Positions 15,262 to 24,675 of a stretch of 50,298 bases of DNA are shown one piece after another. The translations under genes were made by a program, and so were the position numbers. Position 1 is the stretch's first letter; every line of letters begins with the position of its first letter. The stretch is from NCBI RefSeq assembly GCF_005930495.1, contig NZ_SJEX01000030.1, forward strand, positions 1 through 50,298, in the 5' to 3' direction. The stretch is from Modestobacter excelsi. Its GTDB lineage: Bacteria > Actinomycetota > Actinomycetes > Mycobacteriales > Geodermatophilaceae. Below the pieces are notes generated by a model, which saw nothing but the letters and a program-made list of their open reading frames with translations, was not told where the DNA came from and did no database searches.

Positions 15262-17958
15262 TCATGTGCCTGGCCGGAACATGCGGCGGGGGCCGGGGTC
15301 GATGCGCGCCGTCGGGGGGCCGATCCGGATGAAGGCGCCGGCGATGACCAGCGAGCGGCCGCCGTGCCAGGCGTCCGCCGGCCCGACGATGATCGGCTCG
15401 AGGCTCAACGAGAGGACCTCCGGGAGGTCGTCGGCGAGCCGGGCCACCCGGAGCAGCAGGTCCTCCAGCGCCGCGGAGTCCACCGGCGTGCTGCCGCGGT
15501 ACCCGTCCAGCAGGGGCCAGGCCCGCGGCTCGCGCACCAGCTCGTGCGCGTCCAGGTCGGTCAGCGGCAGCGTGCGGTAGGCGCGGTCGCCGAGCAGGTC
15601 GGTGGCCACCCCGCCCACCCCGAAGCTGACCAGCGCGCCGAAGGACGGGTCGTCGACGATCTCCACGACGGTGCTCACGCCGGGCGCCGCCTGCTCCTGG
15701 ACGATGACCGGGTCACCGGCCGGGATCGCGGCGTAGGCGACGCGGACGTCCTCGGCGTCGGCGAGGTCGAAGCGCATGCCGCCCAGGTCCCGACGGTCCC
15801 GCAACCAGGGCGCGGTCGACTTCAGCACCACCGGGTAGCCGATCGCCTCGGCGGCCGCGACGGCAGACTCCACGTCCTCGACCCGACGGGTCCCGAGCAT
15901 CGGGAGCCCGTAGGCGCACAGCAGGGCGATCGACTCGTCGTCGGTGAGGTCGCGGCCCCCCGGCGCGTCGGAGAGCGCGCCGTCGACCACCGCCCGGGCC
16001 GCTGCCTCGTCGACGTCGTTGAGCTCGGGCACCACGCCGAGCGGACGGCGCCGCCACCGGGCGTGCTCGCTCATCCTGGCCAGCGCGATGACCGCCCGCT
16101 CCGGCGTGGAGAAGGAGGGCACCGAGCCACGAGCGGGCATGCCGCGCTCGTCGCGGACCACCAGCTCGTCGGGGATGCCGTCGGTGGAGAGGAAGTTGGC
16201 CACCAACGGCTTCCGGGACGCGGCGGACACCTCCCGCAGGACCCGCCCGAAAGGCTGCTCGCCGTGCAGCAGCGGCGGGAGGAAGACCGCGACCACCGAG
16301 TCCACGCCGTCGTCGTCCAGGGCTGCCTGCAGCGCAGCACGGAAGTCCTCCGGGCCGGCCTGGGTGCCGATGTCGACGGGGCGCTCGTGCGCCAGCTGCA
16401 GCCCCTGCTCGAGGATCGCGTCGATGACCAGCACCCCCATCGCCGTCGAGTTGCCGACCACGGCGACCCGGTCGCCCTCCGGCAGCGGCTGGTGGGCCAG
16501 CAGCGTGCCGACGTCGAACAGCTGCGCCAGGGTGTCGACCCGGATCACCCCGGCCGAGGCGAACAGCGCGGCCACCGACTGCTCGGGAACGGCCACGCTG
16601 GTGCCGGCCAGCCCTGCGGTCATGCTCACGTGCCGGCCGCTCTTCACCGCCACGACCGGCTTGGTGCGGCCGACCCCGCGGGCCAATCGGGCGAACTTGC
16701 GCGGGTTGCCGAAGCTCTCCAGGTGCAGCAGCACCACCTCGGTGCCCGGGTCGCTGGCCCAGTACTGCAGCAGGTCGTTCCCGCTGACGTCGGCCCGGTT
16801 CCCGGCCGAGACGAAGCTGGACAACCCGATGCCCCGGCCGCGGGCCCGCTCGAGCAGCGCGACGCCGAGCGCGCCGGACTGGGCGAAGAACCCCACCCGG
16901 CCGCGGCCCGGGACGTCGGGGGCGAGGCTGGCGTTGAGCCGCACCGCCGGGTCGGTGTTCACGATGCCCAGGCAGTTGGGCCCCACCACGCGCATCCCCG
17001 AGGCCCGGGCGGAGGCGACCAGTGCACGCTCGGCGGCCCGACCCTCCGGCCCGGTCTCCCCGAACCCCCCGGAGAGCACCACCAGGCCGTGCACGTTCTT
17101 GCGACGGCAGGCCTCCACCACGCCGGGCACCTCGTCCGCCGGGACGGCCAGCACCGCCAGGTCGACGTCGTCGGGGATCGACTCGATGTCGGCGTAGGCG
17201 GGCACGCCGCGCACGTGCCGCACCGTCGGGTTGACCGGGTAGATCGGCCCGTCGAAGCCGTACTCGAGCAGGTTGTGCAGGACGGCGTGACCGACCTTCG
17301 CCGGGTCGTTGCTGGCGCCGACGACCGCCACGGAGCCGGGGTTCAGCAGCCGGCCGATCGAGCGGGACTCGCTGCGCTGCTCCCGCTCGTGGGCGACGGC
17401 GAGGGACTGCTCGGTGGGGGCGATCGGGAAGGTCAGGTGCACCACCCCGTCCTCGTAGGACCGCTTGGCCGAGTACCCGGCGTCGAGGAAGACCCGCACC
17501 ATCTGGCTGTTCTGGCTGAGCACCTCGGCGACGAAACGGCTGATGCCACGCTCGCGGGCGGCGGCGGCGAGGTGCTCGAGCAGCACCGACCCGAGCCCGC
17601 GCCGCTGATGGGCGTCCTCGATGAGGAAGGCGACCTCGGCGTCATCGGTGCCGGGGTAGCGGTCGTAGCGGCCGACCCCGATCAGCCGGTCACCGAGCAG
17701 GACGACGAAGGCGACCCGCGCGTCGTGGTCGACGTGGGTGAACCGGTGCAGGTCCTTGTCCGACAGCCGCCGCATCGGCCCGAAGAAGCGGTAGTAGCGG
17801 GTCTGGTCGGAGCTGCGGTCCATCAGCCCGACGATGCCGTCGGCGTCCTCGGGGGTGATCGGCCGCAGGTGCACCGTCCCACCGTCGGCGGCGACGACGT
17901 CGGCCTCCCAGTGCGGCGGCGGGGGCGGGGGCGCCGGTGATCTCTCGCTCGTGGTCAT
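15262..17958 (-). CDS. GNAT acetyltransferase fused to acetyl-CoA-synthetase (ADP-forming)-like domains (Pat-like)
   Basis: Large 898-residue protein. Residues about 17-180 form a GNAT domain with the acetyl-CoA site DAHQRRGLGSVLLEHL. A CoA-binding Rossmann domain follows (about 205-300, PGSVAVVGASNDPAKVGHAV), then succinyl-CoA-ligase-like domains (about 350-640, VGFFAQSGALGVALLERARG), then an ATP-grasp_5 domain (about 675-890, AIGYPVVLKSTAPWL). The SHTG-type motif carrying the phospho-His of true ADP-forming ligases is not seen. The equivalent stretch reads KSGRHVSMTAGLAGTS, so a regulatory rather than ligase role is likely, as for Salmonella Pat, which has the GNAT domain at the other end. 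The ATG is preceded by GGGAGGACAC. acuC lies 66 bases upstream on the same strand. Confidence 0.88.
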   Translation of the reverse strand: MTTSERSPAPPPPPPHWEADVVAADGGTVHLRPITPEDADGIVGLMDRSSDQTRYYRFFGPMRRLSDKDLHRFTHVDHDARVAFVVLLGDRLIGVGRYDRYPGTDDAEVAFLIEDAHQRRGLGSVLLEHLAAAARERGISRFVAEVLSQNSQMVRVFLDAGYSAKRSYEDGVVHLTFPIAPTEQSLAVAHEREQRSESRSIGRLLNPGSVAVVGASNDPAKVGHAVLHNLLEYGFDGPIYPVNPTVRHVRGVPAYADIESIPDDVDLAVLAVPADEVPGVVEACRRKNVHGLVVLSGGFGETGPEGRAAERALVASARASGMRVVGPNCLGIVNTDPAVRLNASLAPDVPGRGRVGFFAQSGALGVALLERARGRGIGLSSFVSAGNRADVSGNDLLQYWASDPGTEVVLLHLESFGNPRKFARLARGVGRTKPVVAVKSGRHVSMTAGLAGTSVAVPEQSVAALFASAGVIRVDTLAQLFDVGTLLAHQPLPEGDRVAVVGNSTAMGVLVIDAILEQGLQLAHERPVDIGTQAGPEDFRAALQAALDDDGVDSVVAVFLPPLLHGEQPFGRVLREVSAASRKPLVANFLSTDGIPDELVVRDERGMPARGSVPSFSTPERAVIALARMSEHARWRRRPLGVVPELNDVDEAAARAVVDGALSDAPGGRDLTDDESIALLCAYGLPMLGTRRVEDVESAVAAAEAIGYPVVLKSTAPWLRDRRDLGGMRFDLADAEDVRVAYAAIPAGDPVIVQEQAAPGVSTVVEIVDDPSFGALVSFGVGGVATDLLGDRAYRTLPLTDLDAHELVREPRAWPLLDGYRGSTPVDSAALEDLLLRVARLADDLPEVLSLSLEPIIVGPADAWHGGRSLVIAGAFIRIGPPTARIDPGPRRMFRPGT

Positions 17959-18024
17959 GTGTCCTCCCGGCCTCCCAGCAGGGACCCGCCGCGAGCTTGC
18001 GAGTGGTGGGGGGCTGGGTGGTCC

Positions 18025-19209
18025 TTAATCACGGGGGTCATCCGGGTCGAGTCCGAAGTACGGGAAGGAGGCGGTGCGAGTCCGCATGATCGCGCGGTCG
18101 ACCCGGGTCTCGGTGAAGGGGTCCCAGCGGTGGAAGCCGATGTACCCGCCTTCGGTCATGGTGACCGGCGGCGGCGTCCGCAGCCCGCGGCGCCGGACGT
18201 CGTCCTGCCAGCTCTGCGGGATCTCCGTGTCCGGTGCCAGCCGGTCCCCGCCGGCCTCGGCGATGAGGTGCGTCCAGGCGCGCGGCACGCAGCGCACCAG
18301 GCCGTACCCGCCGCCGCCGAGGGCGATCCACCGGCCGTCGCAGACCTCGTGCGCCAGGTCGTGGACGGCCCGGTAGGAGGCGCGCTGGCCGTCGACGGTG
18401 AGCCCGAGGTCGGCCAGCGGGTCCTCGTGGTGGGCATCGCAGCCGCACTGGGTGATGAGGATCTGCGGCTGGAAGGCGCGCACCACGCTGGGGACCACCG
18501 CGGTGAACGCCCGCAGCCAGCCCGAGTCGTCGGTGCCGTTGGGCAGCGCCAGGTTGACCGCGCTGCCCAGCGCCTTCTGCGGGTGGCCGGTCTCCTCCGG
18601 GAAGCCGGTGCCGGGGAACAGGGTCAGCGGGGTCTGGTGGACGCTGACGGTGAGCACCCGCGGGTCGTCGTAGAAGGCCGCCTGCACGCCGTCGCCGTGG
18701 TGCACGTCGAGGTCGACGTAGGCGATGCGCTCCCAGCCCTGGCCGAGCAGCCAGGCGATGGCCACCGCCGCGTCGTTGAAGACGCAGAACCCCGACGCCG
18801 AGTCCCGCATGGCGTGGTGCAGGCCGCCGGCGATGTTCACCGCGTGCTGTGCCCGGCCGGTGGACACCAGCTCGGCGGCCCGCACGCTGCCGCCGGTGAT
18901 CAGCGCGGCGGCGTCGTACATGCCGGGGAACACCGGGTTGTCCGCCGTCCCCAGACCGTGCCCGACGCCGTAGGGGTCCTCCGGTGCCCGGCGGACCGCC
19001 TCGAGGTAGGCCGGGTCGTGCACCAGGGTGAGGAGCTCCGGGCCGGCGGGGGCAGGCGTCACGACCTCCAGCCGCGGCCGCGCCAGCACCCCCAGCGAGT
19101 CGGCCAACCGGACGGTCAGGTCCAGCCGGACCGGGTGCATCGGGTGGTCCCCGCCCATGGTGTAGCCCAGGAGCGTGTCGTCCCAGACGACGGCCACCGA
19201 GTCGCTCAC
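18025..19209 (-). CDS. acuC: AcuC-type class I histone-deacetylase-family protein
   Basis: Zinc-dependent lysine deacetylase-like enzyme, 394 residues. Active-site motifs in order: the double His in [24 protein letters not shown], the metal-binding [13 protein letters not shown], the distal metal Asp in [18 protein letters not shown], and the glycine-rich [11 protein letters not shown]. All key ligands are present. The gene starts GTG AGC GAC and is first in an operon with the Pat-like acetyltransferase 66 bases downstream, reversing its reaction. Acetyl-CoA synthetase is the classical target of such pairs, but no acs gene is in the window. Confidence 0.92.
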   Translation of the reverse strand: MSDSVAVVWDDTLLGYTMGGDHPMHPVRLDLTVRLADSLGVLARPRLEVVTPAPAGPELLTLVHDPAYLEAVRRAPEDPYGVGHGLGTADNPVFPGMYDAAALITGGSVRAAELVSTGRAQHAVNIAGGLHHAMRDSASGFCVFNDAAVAIAWLLGQGWERIAYVDLDVHHGDGVQAAFYDDPRVLTVSVHQTPLTLFPGTGFPEETGHPQKALGSAVNLALPNGTDDSGWLRAFTAVVPSVVRAFQPQILITQCGCDAHHEDPLADLGLTVDGQRASYRAVHDLAHEVCDGRWIALGGGGYGLVRCVPRAWTHLIAEAGGDRLAPDTEIPQSWQDDVRRRGLRTPPPVTMTEGGYIGFHRWDPFTETRVDRAIMRTRTASFPYFGLDPDDPRD

Positions 19210-19400
19210 GACCGCCCACCCCCGGAGGCCGGGGGTGCCACCGGTGCTGCGGTGCTCGTCGTCGAGCGGGCCAGCTGCATCACCGTCGCGACGCTACCGG
19301 TGCCGCCCTCGTACTGTGCCGGTGGAACGCCTCGGTCCTGATCTCCCCGGCGGGTGGCCGCCGCCTCGTAAGATCGGGGCCACCTGACGGAGGAGTGGAC

Positions 19401-20120
19401 GTGAACGACCTCATCGACACCACGGAGATGTACCTCCGGACCATCTTCGAGCTCGAGGAGGAGGGCATCGTCCCGCTGCGCGCGCGGATCGCCGAGCGCC
19501 TGCACCAGAGCGGCCCGACGGTCAGCCAGACGGTGGCGCGGATGGAGCGCGACGGCCTCCTCACCGTGCAGGGCGACCGGCACCTGCAGCTGTCCGACGA
19601 GGGCCGGGCGCTGGCCACCGCGGTCATGCGGAAGCACCGGCTGGCCGAGTGCCTGCTCGTGGACGTCATCGGCCTGGAGTACGCGGACGTCCACGAGGAG
19701 GCGTGCCGCTGGGAGCACGTGATGAGCGAGGCCGTCGAGCGCAAGCTGCTCAGCCTGCTCGGCAACCCGACGGTCTCCCCGTTCGGCAACCCGATCCCCG
19801 GGCTGGACGCGCTGGGCGGCGACACCTCCGCCGTCCTGGACGCACTGACCCTGCTGTCGGTGACGGCGACCCCGGAGGGCCGGCAGGTCGTCGTCCGGCG
19901 GATCAGCGAGCAGCTGCAGGAGGACGCGCCGCTGCTGCGCTCGCTGGCCGACCAGGGCGTCCGTCCCGGCTCGACGGTCACCGCCACGCTGGTCAACGGC
20001 ACCGTGCTGGTCGACGGCGTCGCCGTGCAGCCCGGGGTGGCCCAGCACGTGTTCGTCAGCGCGGTCGACGGGGACCTCACCCCGGCCGAGGCCGCCGAGG
20101 CCGCTGTCGGCGTGGGCTGA
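19401..20120 (+). CDS. ideR: DtxR/IdeR-family iron-dependent regulator
   Basis: Metal-dependent repressor, 239 residues. The N-terminal winged helix ([20 protein letters not shown], then [20 protein letters not shown] and RMERDGLL) is nearly canonical IdeR. The dimer and metal domain (about 70-140) contains the expected [14 protein letters not shown], a Cys/Glu/His cluster ([17 protein letters not shown]) and [14 protein letters not shown]. The C-terminal SH3-like domain ends in a short Ala/Glu tail. The GTG at 19401 is preferred because GGAGGAG lies at the proper distance and the protein then begins [11 protein letters not shown] like IdeR. A GTG two codons earlier sits too close to the site. 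A TAAGAT (19369-19374) may be the -10 element. Confidence 0.93.
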   Translation: MNDLIDTTEMYLRTIFELEEEGIVPLRARIAERLHQSGPTVSQTVARMERDGLLTVQGDRHLQLSDEGRALATAVMRKHRLAECLLVDVIGLEYADVHEEACRWEHVMSEAVERKLLSLLGNPTVSPFGNPIPGLDALGGDTSAVLDALTLLSVTATPEGRQVVVRRISEQLQEDAPLLRSLADQGVRPGSTVTATLVNGTVLVDGVAVQPGVAQHVFVSAVDGDLTPAEAAEAAVGVG

Positions 20121-20233
20121 GGGAGACCCGGCCCCTGCGCGCCCCGGAGCTCGACCCAAGTCGTTCGCCTTGCTCACGATGTGGTCACTAGGCTCGGGGA
20201 CGACCCGTCCGGACGCGCAGAGAGAAGGCACCG

Positions 20234-22315
20234 GTGAGCGACTCCGCAGTTCCTCCCGAGCAGGCCGCGGACACCCCTCCGCCCAGCCCGTTCCACCGCC
20301 TCGAGGACTTCGTCGCGCTGCCCCGGTTGGGCGGCCTGGCGCTCTCCCCTGACGGGAGCCGGCTGGTCACCTCGGTCGCCACGCTGGACGCCGAGGGGAA
20401 GAAGTGGCAGTCCGCGCTGTGGGAGATCGACCCGACGGGGCAGCGGGAGGCGCGCCGGCTGACCCGGGGTGCCGCCGGCGAGTCCGCACCGCTGTTCACC
20501 CCGGACGGCGACCTGCTGTTCACCTCCGCCCGACCGGACCCGGAGGCCAAGGAGAGCGGGGAGCCGAAGGGCTCGCTGTGGAGCCTGCCGGCCGACGGCG
20601 GAGAGGCGCGGCTGGTCCTGCAGCGCCCCAGCGGGATCTCGGGGCTGGTCGTCGCCCGGGACACCGGCGACGTCGCGGTCGTCGCGTCGACGATGCCCGG
20701 TGCCGCGGACGCCGAGGCGGACGAGCAGCGCCGGACGGCCCGCGAGGACGCCGGGGTCAGCGCCGTCCTGCACGAGAGCTACCCGGTGCGGTTCTGGGAC
20801 CACGACCTGGGCCCGGCCGTCCCGCACGTCTTCTGGATCGGCCGGCTGCCGGCCGAGAGCACCCCCGGCACCGCGGCGGCGACGCCGACCTGGCGCGACC
20901 TCACCCCGGACGCCGGCCCGCCGCTGGGTGCCGGGGACGACGTGGCCCTCTCCCCCGACGGCCGCTTCCTCGCCCGCAGCGAGGACGTCCGGGACGGGCC
21001 GGCCGGCCGGCGCTCCCGGCTGGTGCTCACCGAGGTGGCGTCCGGGGAGACCCGGGTGCTCCTCGATGACCCGCTGGCCGACGTGTACGCCCCGTCGTTC
21101 TCCCCCGACTCGGCACGGGTGGTCTGCGTCTCGGAGTCGCAGTCGACCTTCGCCGAGCCCCCGGACCACACCCTGCTGGTCGTCGACGTGGCCGCCGCGG
21201 AGGCCCAGGAGCTGACCGCCGGCTTCGACCGCTGGCCGAGCGCACCGCAGTTCTCCGCGGACGGGGGGTCGGTGTTCTTCCTCGCCGACGACGACGGCCG
21301 GCACGCCGTCTTCCGGGTTGGGCTGGACGGCGGCTCGCCGGTGCGGCTGACCGACCAGGGCGCCTACAGCGACCTGCAGGTGGCCCGGGACGGGAGCGCC
21401 CTCTACGCCCTGCGGTCGGGCTACGACACCCCGCCGGTGCCCGTCCGGCTGGACCCGCAGGCGACCGGTCAGGACCCGTCCCCGCTGCCCAACCCGGGCA
21501 CCATCAGCAGCTTCCCGGGCACCCTCCGGGAGCTCGACGCGACCGCCGCCGACGGCAGCCGGGTGCAGTCCTGGCTGGTGCTCCCCGAGGGCGCCGGCCC
21601 CGACGCCCCGGCGCCGCTCGTGCTGTGGATCCACGGTGGCCCGCTGATGAGCTGGAACTCCTGGTCCTGGCGCTGGACGCCGTGGGTGCTGGCCGCTCGC
21701 GGGTACGCGGTGCTGCTGCCCAACCCCGGCCTGTCGCAGGGCTTCGGCCAGGACTTCGTGCGGCGAGGCTGGGGTGCGTGGGGCGCCGAGCCCTACACCG
21801 ACCTGATGAGCGCGGTCGACGCCACCGTCGCACTCCCGGAGATCGACGAGACCCGGACCGCGGCGATGGGCGGCTCGTTCGGCGGCTACATGGCCAACTG
21901 GGTCGCCACCCAGACCGACCGGTTCGCCGCGATCGTCACCCACGCCAGCCTCTGGCACCTGGACAGCTTCAGCGGCACGACTGACTCGGCGTTCTACTGG
22001 GAGCGCGAGTTCGGCAACCCGCTGACCGAGCCGAAACGCTACGAGCAGAACTCCCCGCACCGGTACGCGGACGCCATCCGGACGCCGATGCTGGTCATCC
22101 ACGGCGACAAGGACTACCGGGTGCCGATCGGCGAGGGCCTCCGGCTCTGGTACGACCTGCAGAAGCGCGGGGTGCCGTCGCGGTTCCTCTACTTCCCCGA
22201 CGAGAACCACTGGGTGCTCACCCCGGGCAACGCCGCGGTCTGGTACGAGACGGTGATCGCGTTCCTGGCCGAGCACGTGCTGGGTGAGGAGTGGCGGCGA
22301 CCCGAGCTGCTCTGA
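20234..22315 (+). CDS. S9-family serine peptidase (prolyl oligopeptidase type)
   Basis: Cytosolic peptidase of 693 residues. Residues about 20-420 form a WD/beta-propeller (repeats such as ALSPDGSRLVTSVATLD, ALSPDGRFLARSEDV, SFSPDSARVVCVSES, QFSADGGSVFFLADD). A C-terminal alpha/beta-hydrolase follows. The triad is visible: Ser548 in GGSFGGYM, Asp627 in HGDKDYRVP and His659 in DENHW, with the normal S9 spacing. No signal peptide. The GTG start lies 4 bases after an AGAGAAGGCACC region. It is convergent with the DUF4192 gene, only 4 bases separating the two stops, and is probably an acylaminoacyl or oligopeptide-cleaving enzyme. Confidence 0.92.
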   Translation: MSDSAVPPEQAADTPPPSPFHRLEDFVALPRLGGLALSPDGSRLVTSVATLDAEGKKWQSALWEIDPTGQREARRLTRGAAGESAPLFTPDGDLLFTSARPDPEAKESGEPKGSLWSLPADGGEARLVLQRPSGISGLVVARDTGDVAVVASTMPGAADAEADEQRRTAREDAGVSAVLHESYPVRFWDHDLGPAVPHVFWIGRLPAESTPGTAAATPTWRDLTPDAGPPLGAGDDVALSPDGRFLARSEDVRDGPAGRRSRLVLTEVASGETRVLLDDPLADVYAPSFSPDSARVVCVSESQSTFAEPPDHTLLVVDVAAAEAQELTAGFDRWPSAPQFSADGGSVFFLADDDGRHAVFRVGLDGGSPVRLTDQGAYSDLQVARDGSALYALRSGYDTPPVPVRLDPQATGQDPSPLPNPGTISSFPGTLRELDATAADGSRVQSWLVLPEGAGPDAPAPLVLWIHGGPLMSWNSWSWRWTPWVLAARGYAVLLPNPGLSQGFGQDFVRRGWGAWGAEPYTDLMSAVDATVALPEIDETRTAAMGGSFGGYMANWVATQTDRFAAIVTHASLWHLDSFSGTTDSAFYWEREFGNPLTEPKRYEQNSPHRYADAIRTPMLVIHGDKDYRVPIGEGLRLWYDLQKRGVPSRFLYFPDENHWVLTPGNAAVWYETVIAFLAEHVLGEEWRRPELL

Positions 22316-22319
22316 CCGG

Positions 22320-23381
22320 TCACCGGCGGGCATCGCTGGGCCCGCACGCGTCGCGGATCAGCCGGCGCACCTCGGCCGGCGGCAGGCAGGCGTCCAGAGC
22401 CGCGCGCAGCAGCACGGCGAAGGTGTAGGTCGGCTCGCTGGTCAGCGCGCGCTCGAGCGCCACGTTGGCCAGCGAGCCGTCGCCGCGGACCCAGGCGGTG
22501 ACCGCGAGCAGGGTGGCCGGTGCCGCGGCCAGCGGAGCCGGGGCCCGCCGGGTCAGCTCGGTCCAGACCCCCTCGGCGGCGGCGGCCGAGCGGCCCAGGG
22601 CCAGGGTCAGCGCGCGGTCGCGCAGGTCGACGTCGCGCAGGCCCCAGGCGAGCCGGGCCACCTGCCGGTCCGACAGCCCGGCGCCCGCCCCGGGTCCAGC
22701 GGCGTCCACCGCCGCCAGCACCGCAGCCCAGCCCTCCTCCGCGACGGCGTCCCACCCGAGCTCGGCGGTCCGGCGGGCCAGCTCGTCCCCCACCTCGTCG
22801 CAGGCCCGGGCCATCCCCGCGGCGGCCAGGAAGCCGACCGGGGCCAGACGCCGGACCAGCGCGGCCCGGTCGGCCTCGACCACCTGCCCGGTCACGACGG
22901 AGGCCGCGGCCAGCGGGCTGGTGCCGCCGGGCAGCGGCGTGCCCGCCCCGGGCAGGCAGCAGGCCGCGTCGCAGTCGTAGGACCACCATCGACCGCCCCG
23001 GACCAGGAGGACCTCGCGGACGGCCACCCGGGCCGCGGTGAAGGCGAGCACCGCCTCACGTACCAACGGCCGGTGCGGCAGCTCGGCCGGACTGGGACCG
23101 CCGTCCGCGTCGTCGTCCTGCTCGCTCGCCACGAGGAGCAGCACGGCCGCAGGGCGGTCGGTGAGCATCGAGCGCACCAGGCCGTCCAGCACCGGCCGGG
23201 GATGGGCGGCGGGCGGCAGGTCGGTCCGGCCGGTGAGGCCGAGCCGGCGACCGTCCGGGCCGCGCAGGCTGACCGCGACGAGCGACTCACGCGGCTGGAA
23301 GCCGATGAGGTGGGGCAGGGCGGCGGCCACCTCGCCGGGGTCGGAGAGGCGGACGGTGAATGGCGGACCGGCGTCGGGCAT
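22320..23381 (-). CDS. DUF4192 domain-containing protein
   Basis: 353 residues, beginning PFTVRLSDPGEVAAALPHLI, then GFQPRESLVAVSLRGPDG, the typical DUF4192 opening seen across actinobacteria. The middle carries VLLVRGGRWWSYDC and a Cys pair (DCDAACCLP) that is usual in the family, and the C-terminal third is helical (ATLLAVTAWVRGDGSLANVA, ALERALTSEPTYTFAVLL). Soluble, no signal peptide. Function unknown. The family is often found near sigB/ideR-like core genes, which is also the case here. Confidence 0.85.
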   Translation of the reverse strand: MPDAGPPFTVRLSDPGEVAAALPHLIGFQPRESLVAVSLRGPDGRRLGLTGRTDLPPAAHPRPVLDGLVRSMLTDRPAAVLLLVASEQDDDADGGPSPAELPHRPLVREAVLAFTAARVAVREVLLVRGGRWWSYDCDAACCLPGAGTPLPGGTSPLAAASVVTGQVVEADRAALVRRLAPVGFLAAAGMARACDEVGDELARRTAELGWDAVAEEGWAAVLAAVDAAGPGAGAGLSDRQVARLAWGLRDVDLRDRALTLALGRSAAAAEGVWTELTRRAPAPLAAAPATLLAVTAWVRGDGSLANVALERALTSEPTYTFAVLLRAALDACLPPAEVRRLIRDACGPSDARR

Positions 23382-23441
23382 GCGGCGACCCTGCTGCCGG
23401 CAGGACCGCCGCGGCGGGCGTCAGCCCGGGTTGTGGACGGA

Positions 23442-23461
23442 GGCCGTCCCTGTGGACGGCC
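23442..23461 (-). terminator. Hairpin downstream of the lipoprotein gene
   Basis: GGCCGTCC-CTGT-GGACGGCC perfect 8-bp stem. An overlapping alternative stem GGACGG-AGG-CCGTCC (23435-23449) would exclude it. It lies 72 bases beyond the lipoprotein stop and upstream of the DUF4192 start on the same strand. Confidence 0.5.
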
Positions 23462-23532
23462 AGCAGCGGGCCGTCGGCGACCGGGTGCACCGTCCGGGCA
23501 TGCGCATCCCGTTCCCGTGCCGGCCAGCCGAC

Positions 23533-24269
23533 TCAGTCGAGGGCGTCGGCCTGGTGCCCGTAGGCCTGCTGCAGCAGAGCGGCGAAGGCCGCGGGGTGGG
23601 TCGCCCCGGTCGGGTCGGTGGCGGTCAGGCTGACCAGCCGGTCGCCGTCCGCGGCCACTCCCATGAGCAGCGGCACGGTCACCGGCTGCCCGGCCGGTCC
23701 GGGCAGCGAGATCGTCATCGTCATCCCCGCCGACCCGTCGCCGAGATCCGGCACGGGCAGCTCGGCGAAGGTGGCGGTGGCCGTGCCGAGCTGGGGAGCG
23801 GTGATCGTCGCCTGGGGGCAGGTCTGCACGGTGGAGGCCAGCTGGTCGACGCCGTCGGTCACGCCCGGGCTCGCGGCGAGCACCTCGGCCGTGCTGGTGG
23901 AGCCGGCGGTGACGGTCTGGGCACCCAGGCCGGTCAGGTCGTCCAGGCCGGGCTGCACCGACGTGACCGCGGGCGCGCACGCCCCGGGGGTGACCGTGAC
24001 GTCCCGCAGTCCGCCCAGCCCGCCGAGCCAGGACTGCTGCTGCAGCTGGTCGGCGGTGATCGGTGTGGCCTGCGCATCGGCGCCGAACGCCTCGGCGGGC
24101 AGCAGACCGGCCGAGAGGTCCTCGGCGGTGGCGCCGGCCGAGGAGGGGCGGGGACGTGGTCGCCGACCCCTGTCCCTCCACCTCGGAGCCGCAGCCGGCC
24201 AGCACGGCCGCGCCCAGCAGCCCCGCGGTGAGCGGTCCGAGGTGGCGGCGGGGTCCGGTGATCGTGATC
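23533..24269 (-). pseudogene. Secreted lipoprotein gene with a frameshift after the lipobox
   Basis: One frame (about 24269-24150) gives a lipoprotein signal: basic GPRRHLGPLTAG, then LLGAAVLAGCGSEVEG with lipobox LAGC. It continues QGSATTSPP and then fails. A second frame takes over at SSAGATAEDLSAGLL and runs about 200 residues to the stop at 23533, with secreted-domain features (TVTPGACAPAVTSVQPGLDD, ATATFAELPVPDLGDGSAGM). One extra C in the C-rich run near 24147 explains the break. No ATG, GTG or TTG precedes the signal in frame within the space available, so either the start is also damaged or an unusual codon is used. No family recognised for the mature domain. A sequencing error is possible. 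Confidence 0.65.
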
Positions 24270-24293
24270 CGACCCGAGGTCCGGCCAGGACGC

Positions 24294-24587
24294 TCAGACC
24301 TCGTACTGGACGGCCGACCGCGCGGCCAGGTGGGGCGTCACGTGCTCGGCGATGACGGCCAGGTGCCGCTCGTCGGTCGCGTAGCCGCGGTAGGCCTCCT
24401 CGTCGGGGAAGTCGGCCACCAGGGCGGTGTGCGCGTTGCCCTCCCGGAGACCGAGGTCCGGGCCGATCGCGAAGGACGTCATCCCGCCCACCTCCTCCGG
24501 CAGCCGGCGGAGGGCCGCGAGCGTGGCGGCCCGGGTCTCGGGGGCGGTGTCCTCGGTCCAGGTGAAGAGCACGACGTGACGCAGCAT
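24294..24587 (-). CDS. Dabb-family (stress-responsive alpha/beta-barrel) protein
   Basis: 97 residues from the ATG at 24587. The longer frame upstream begins in low-quality sequence. Family pattern: LRHVVLFTWTEDT at the start, a conserved GPDLGLREGNAHTALVADFP in the middle, AYRGYATDERHLAVIAEHVT, and a C-terminal strand (RSAVQYEV). It forms a dimeric ferredoxin-like barrel. The biochemical role of most members is unknown. It is divergent from the glycosyltransferase operon across a 88-base gap. Confidence 0.88.
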   Translation of the reverse strand: MLRHVVLFTWTEDTAPETRAATLAALRRLPEEVGGMTSFAIGPDLGLREGNAHTALVADFPDEEAYRGYATDERHLAVIAEHVTPHLAARSAVQYEV

Positions 24588-24663
24588 GCCCGCACCCTGC
24601 CAGCCGGGCCGACCAGCTGCCACGGCGCCCGGTCCGGCTCCGGGGGTGCCCGGACCCGCTCGT

Positions 24664-24669
24664 TAGAGT
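24664..24669 (+). promoter_or_regulatory. Possible -10 element of a leaderless glycosyltransferase-operon transcript
   Basis: TAGAGT lies six bases before the ATG at 24676, the arrangement expected when transcription starts at or next to the start codon. No good -35 is seen and there is no ribosome binding site before the ATG. Confidence 0.4.
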
Positions 24670-24675
24670 CCGGGC

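Noticed and set aside
15364..17940. 858-codon open frame on the plus strand opposite the acetyltransferase gene
   Set aside because: It is rich in His/Arg/Gln/Gly with no domain pattern and is a shadow of the GC-rich minus-strand gene.
20174..22333. 719-codon minus-strand open frame across the S9 peptidase
   Set aside because: The plus strand carries a complete catalytic triad and propeller; the minus frame has no recognisable protein features.
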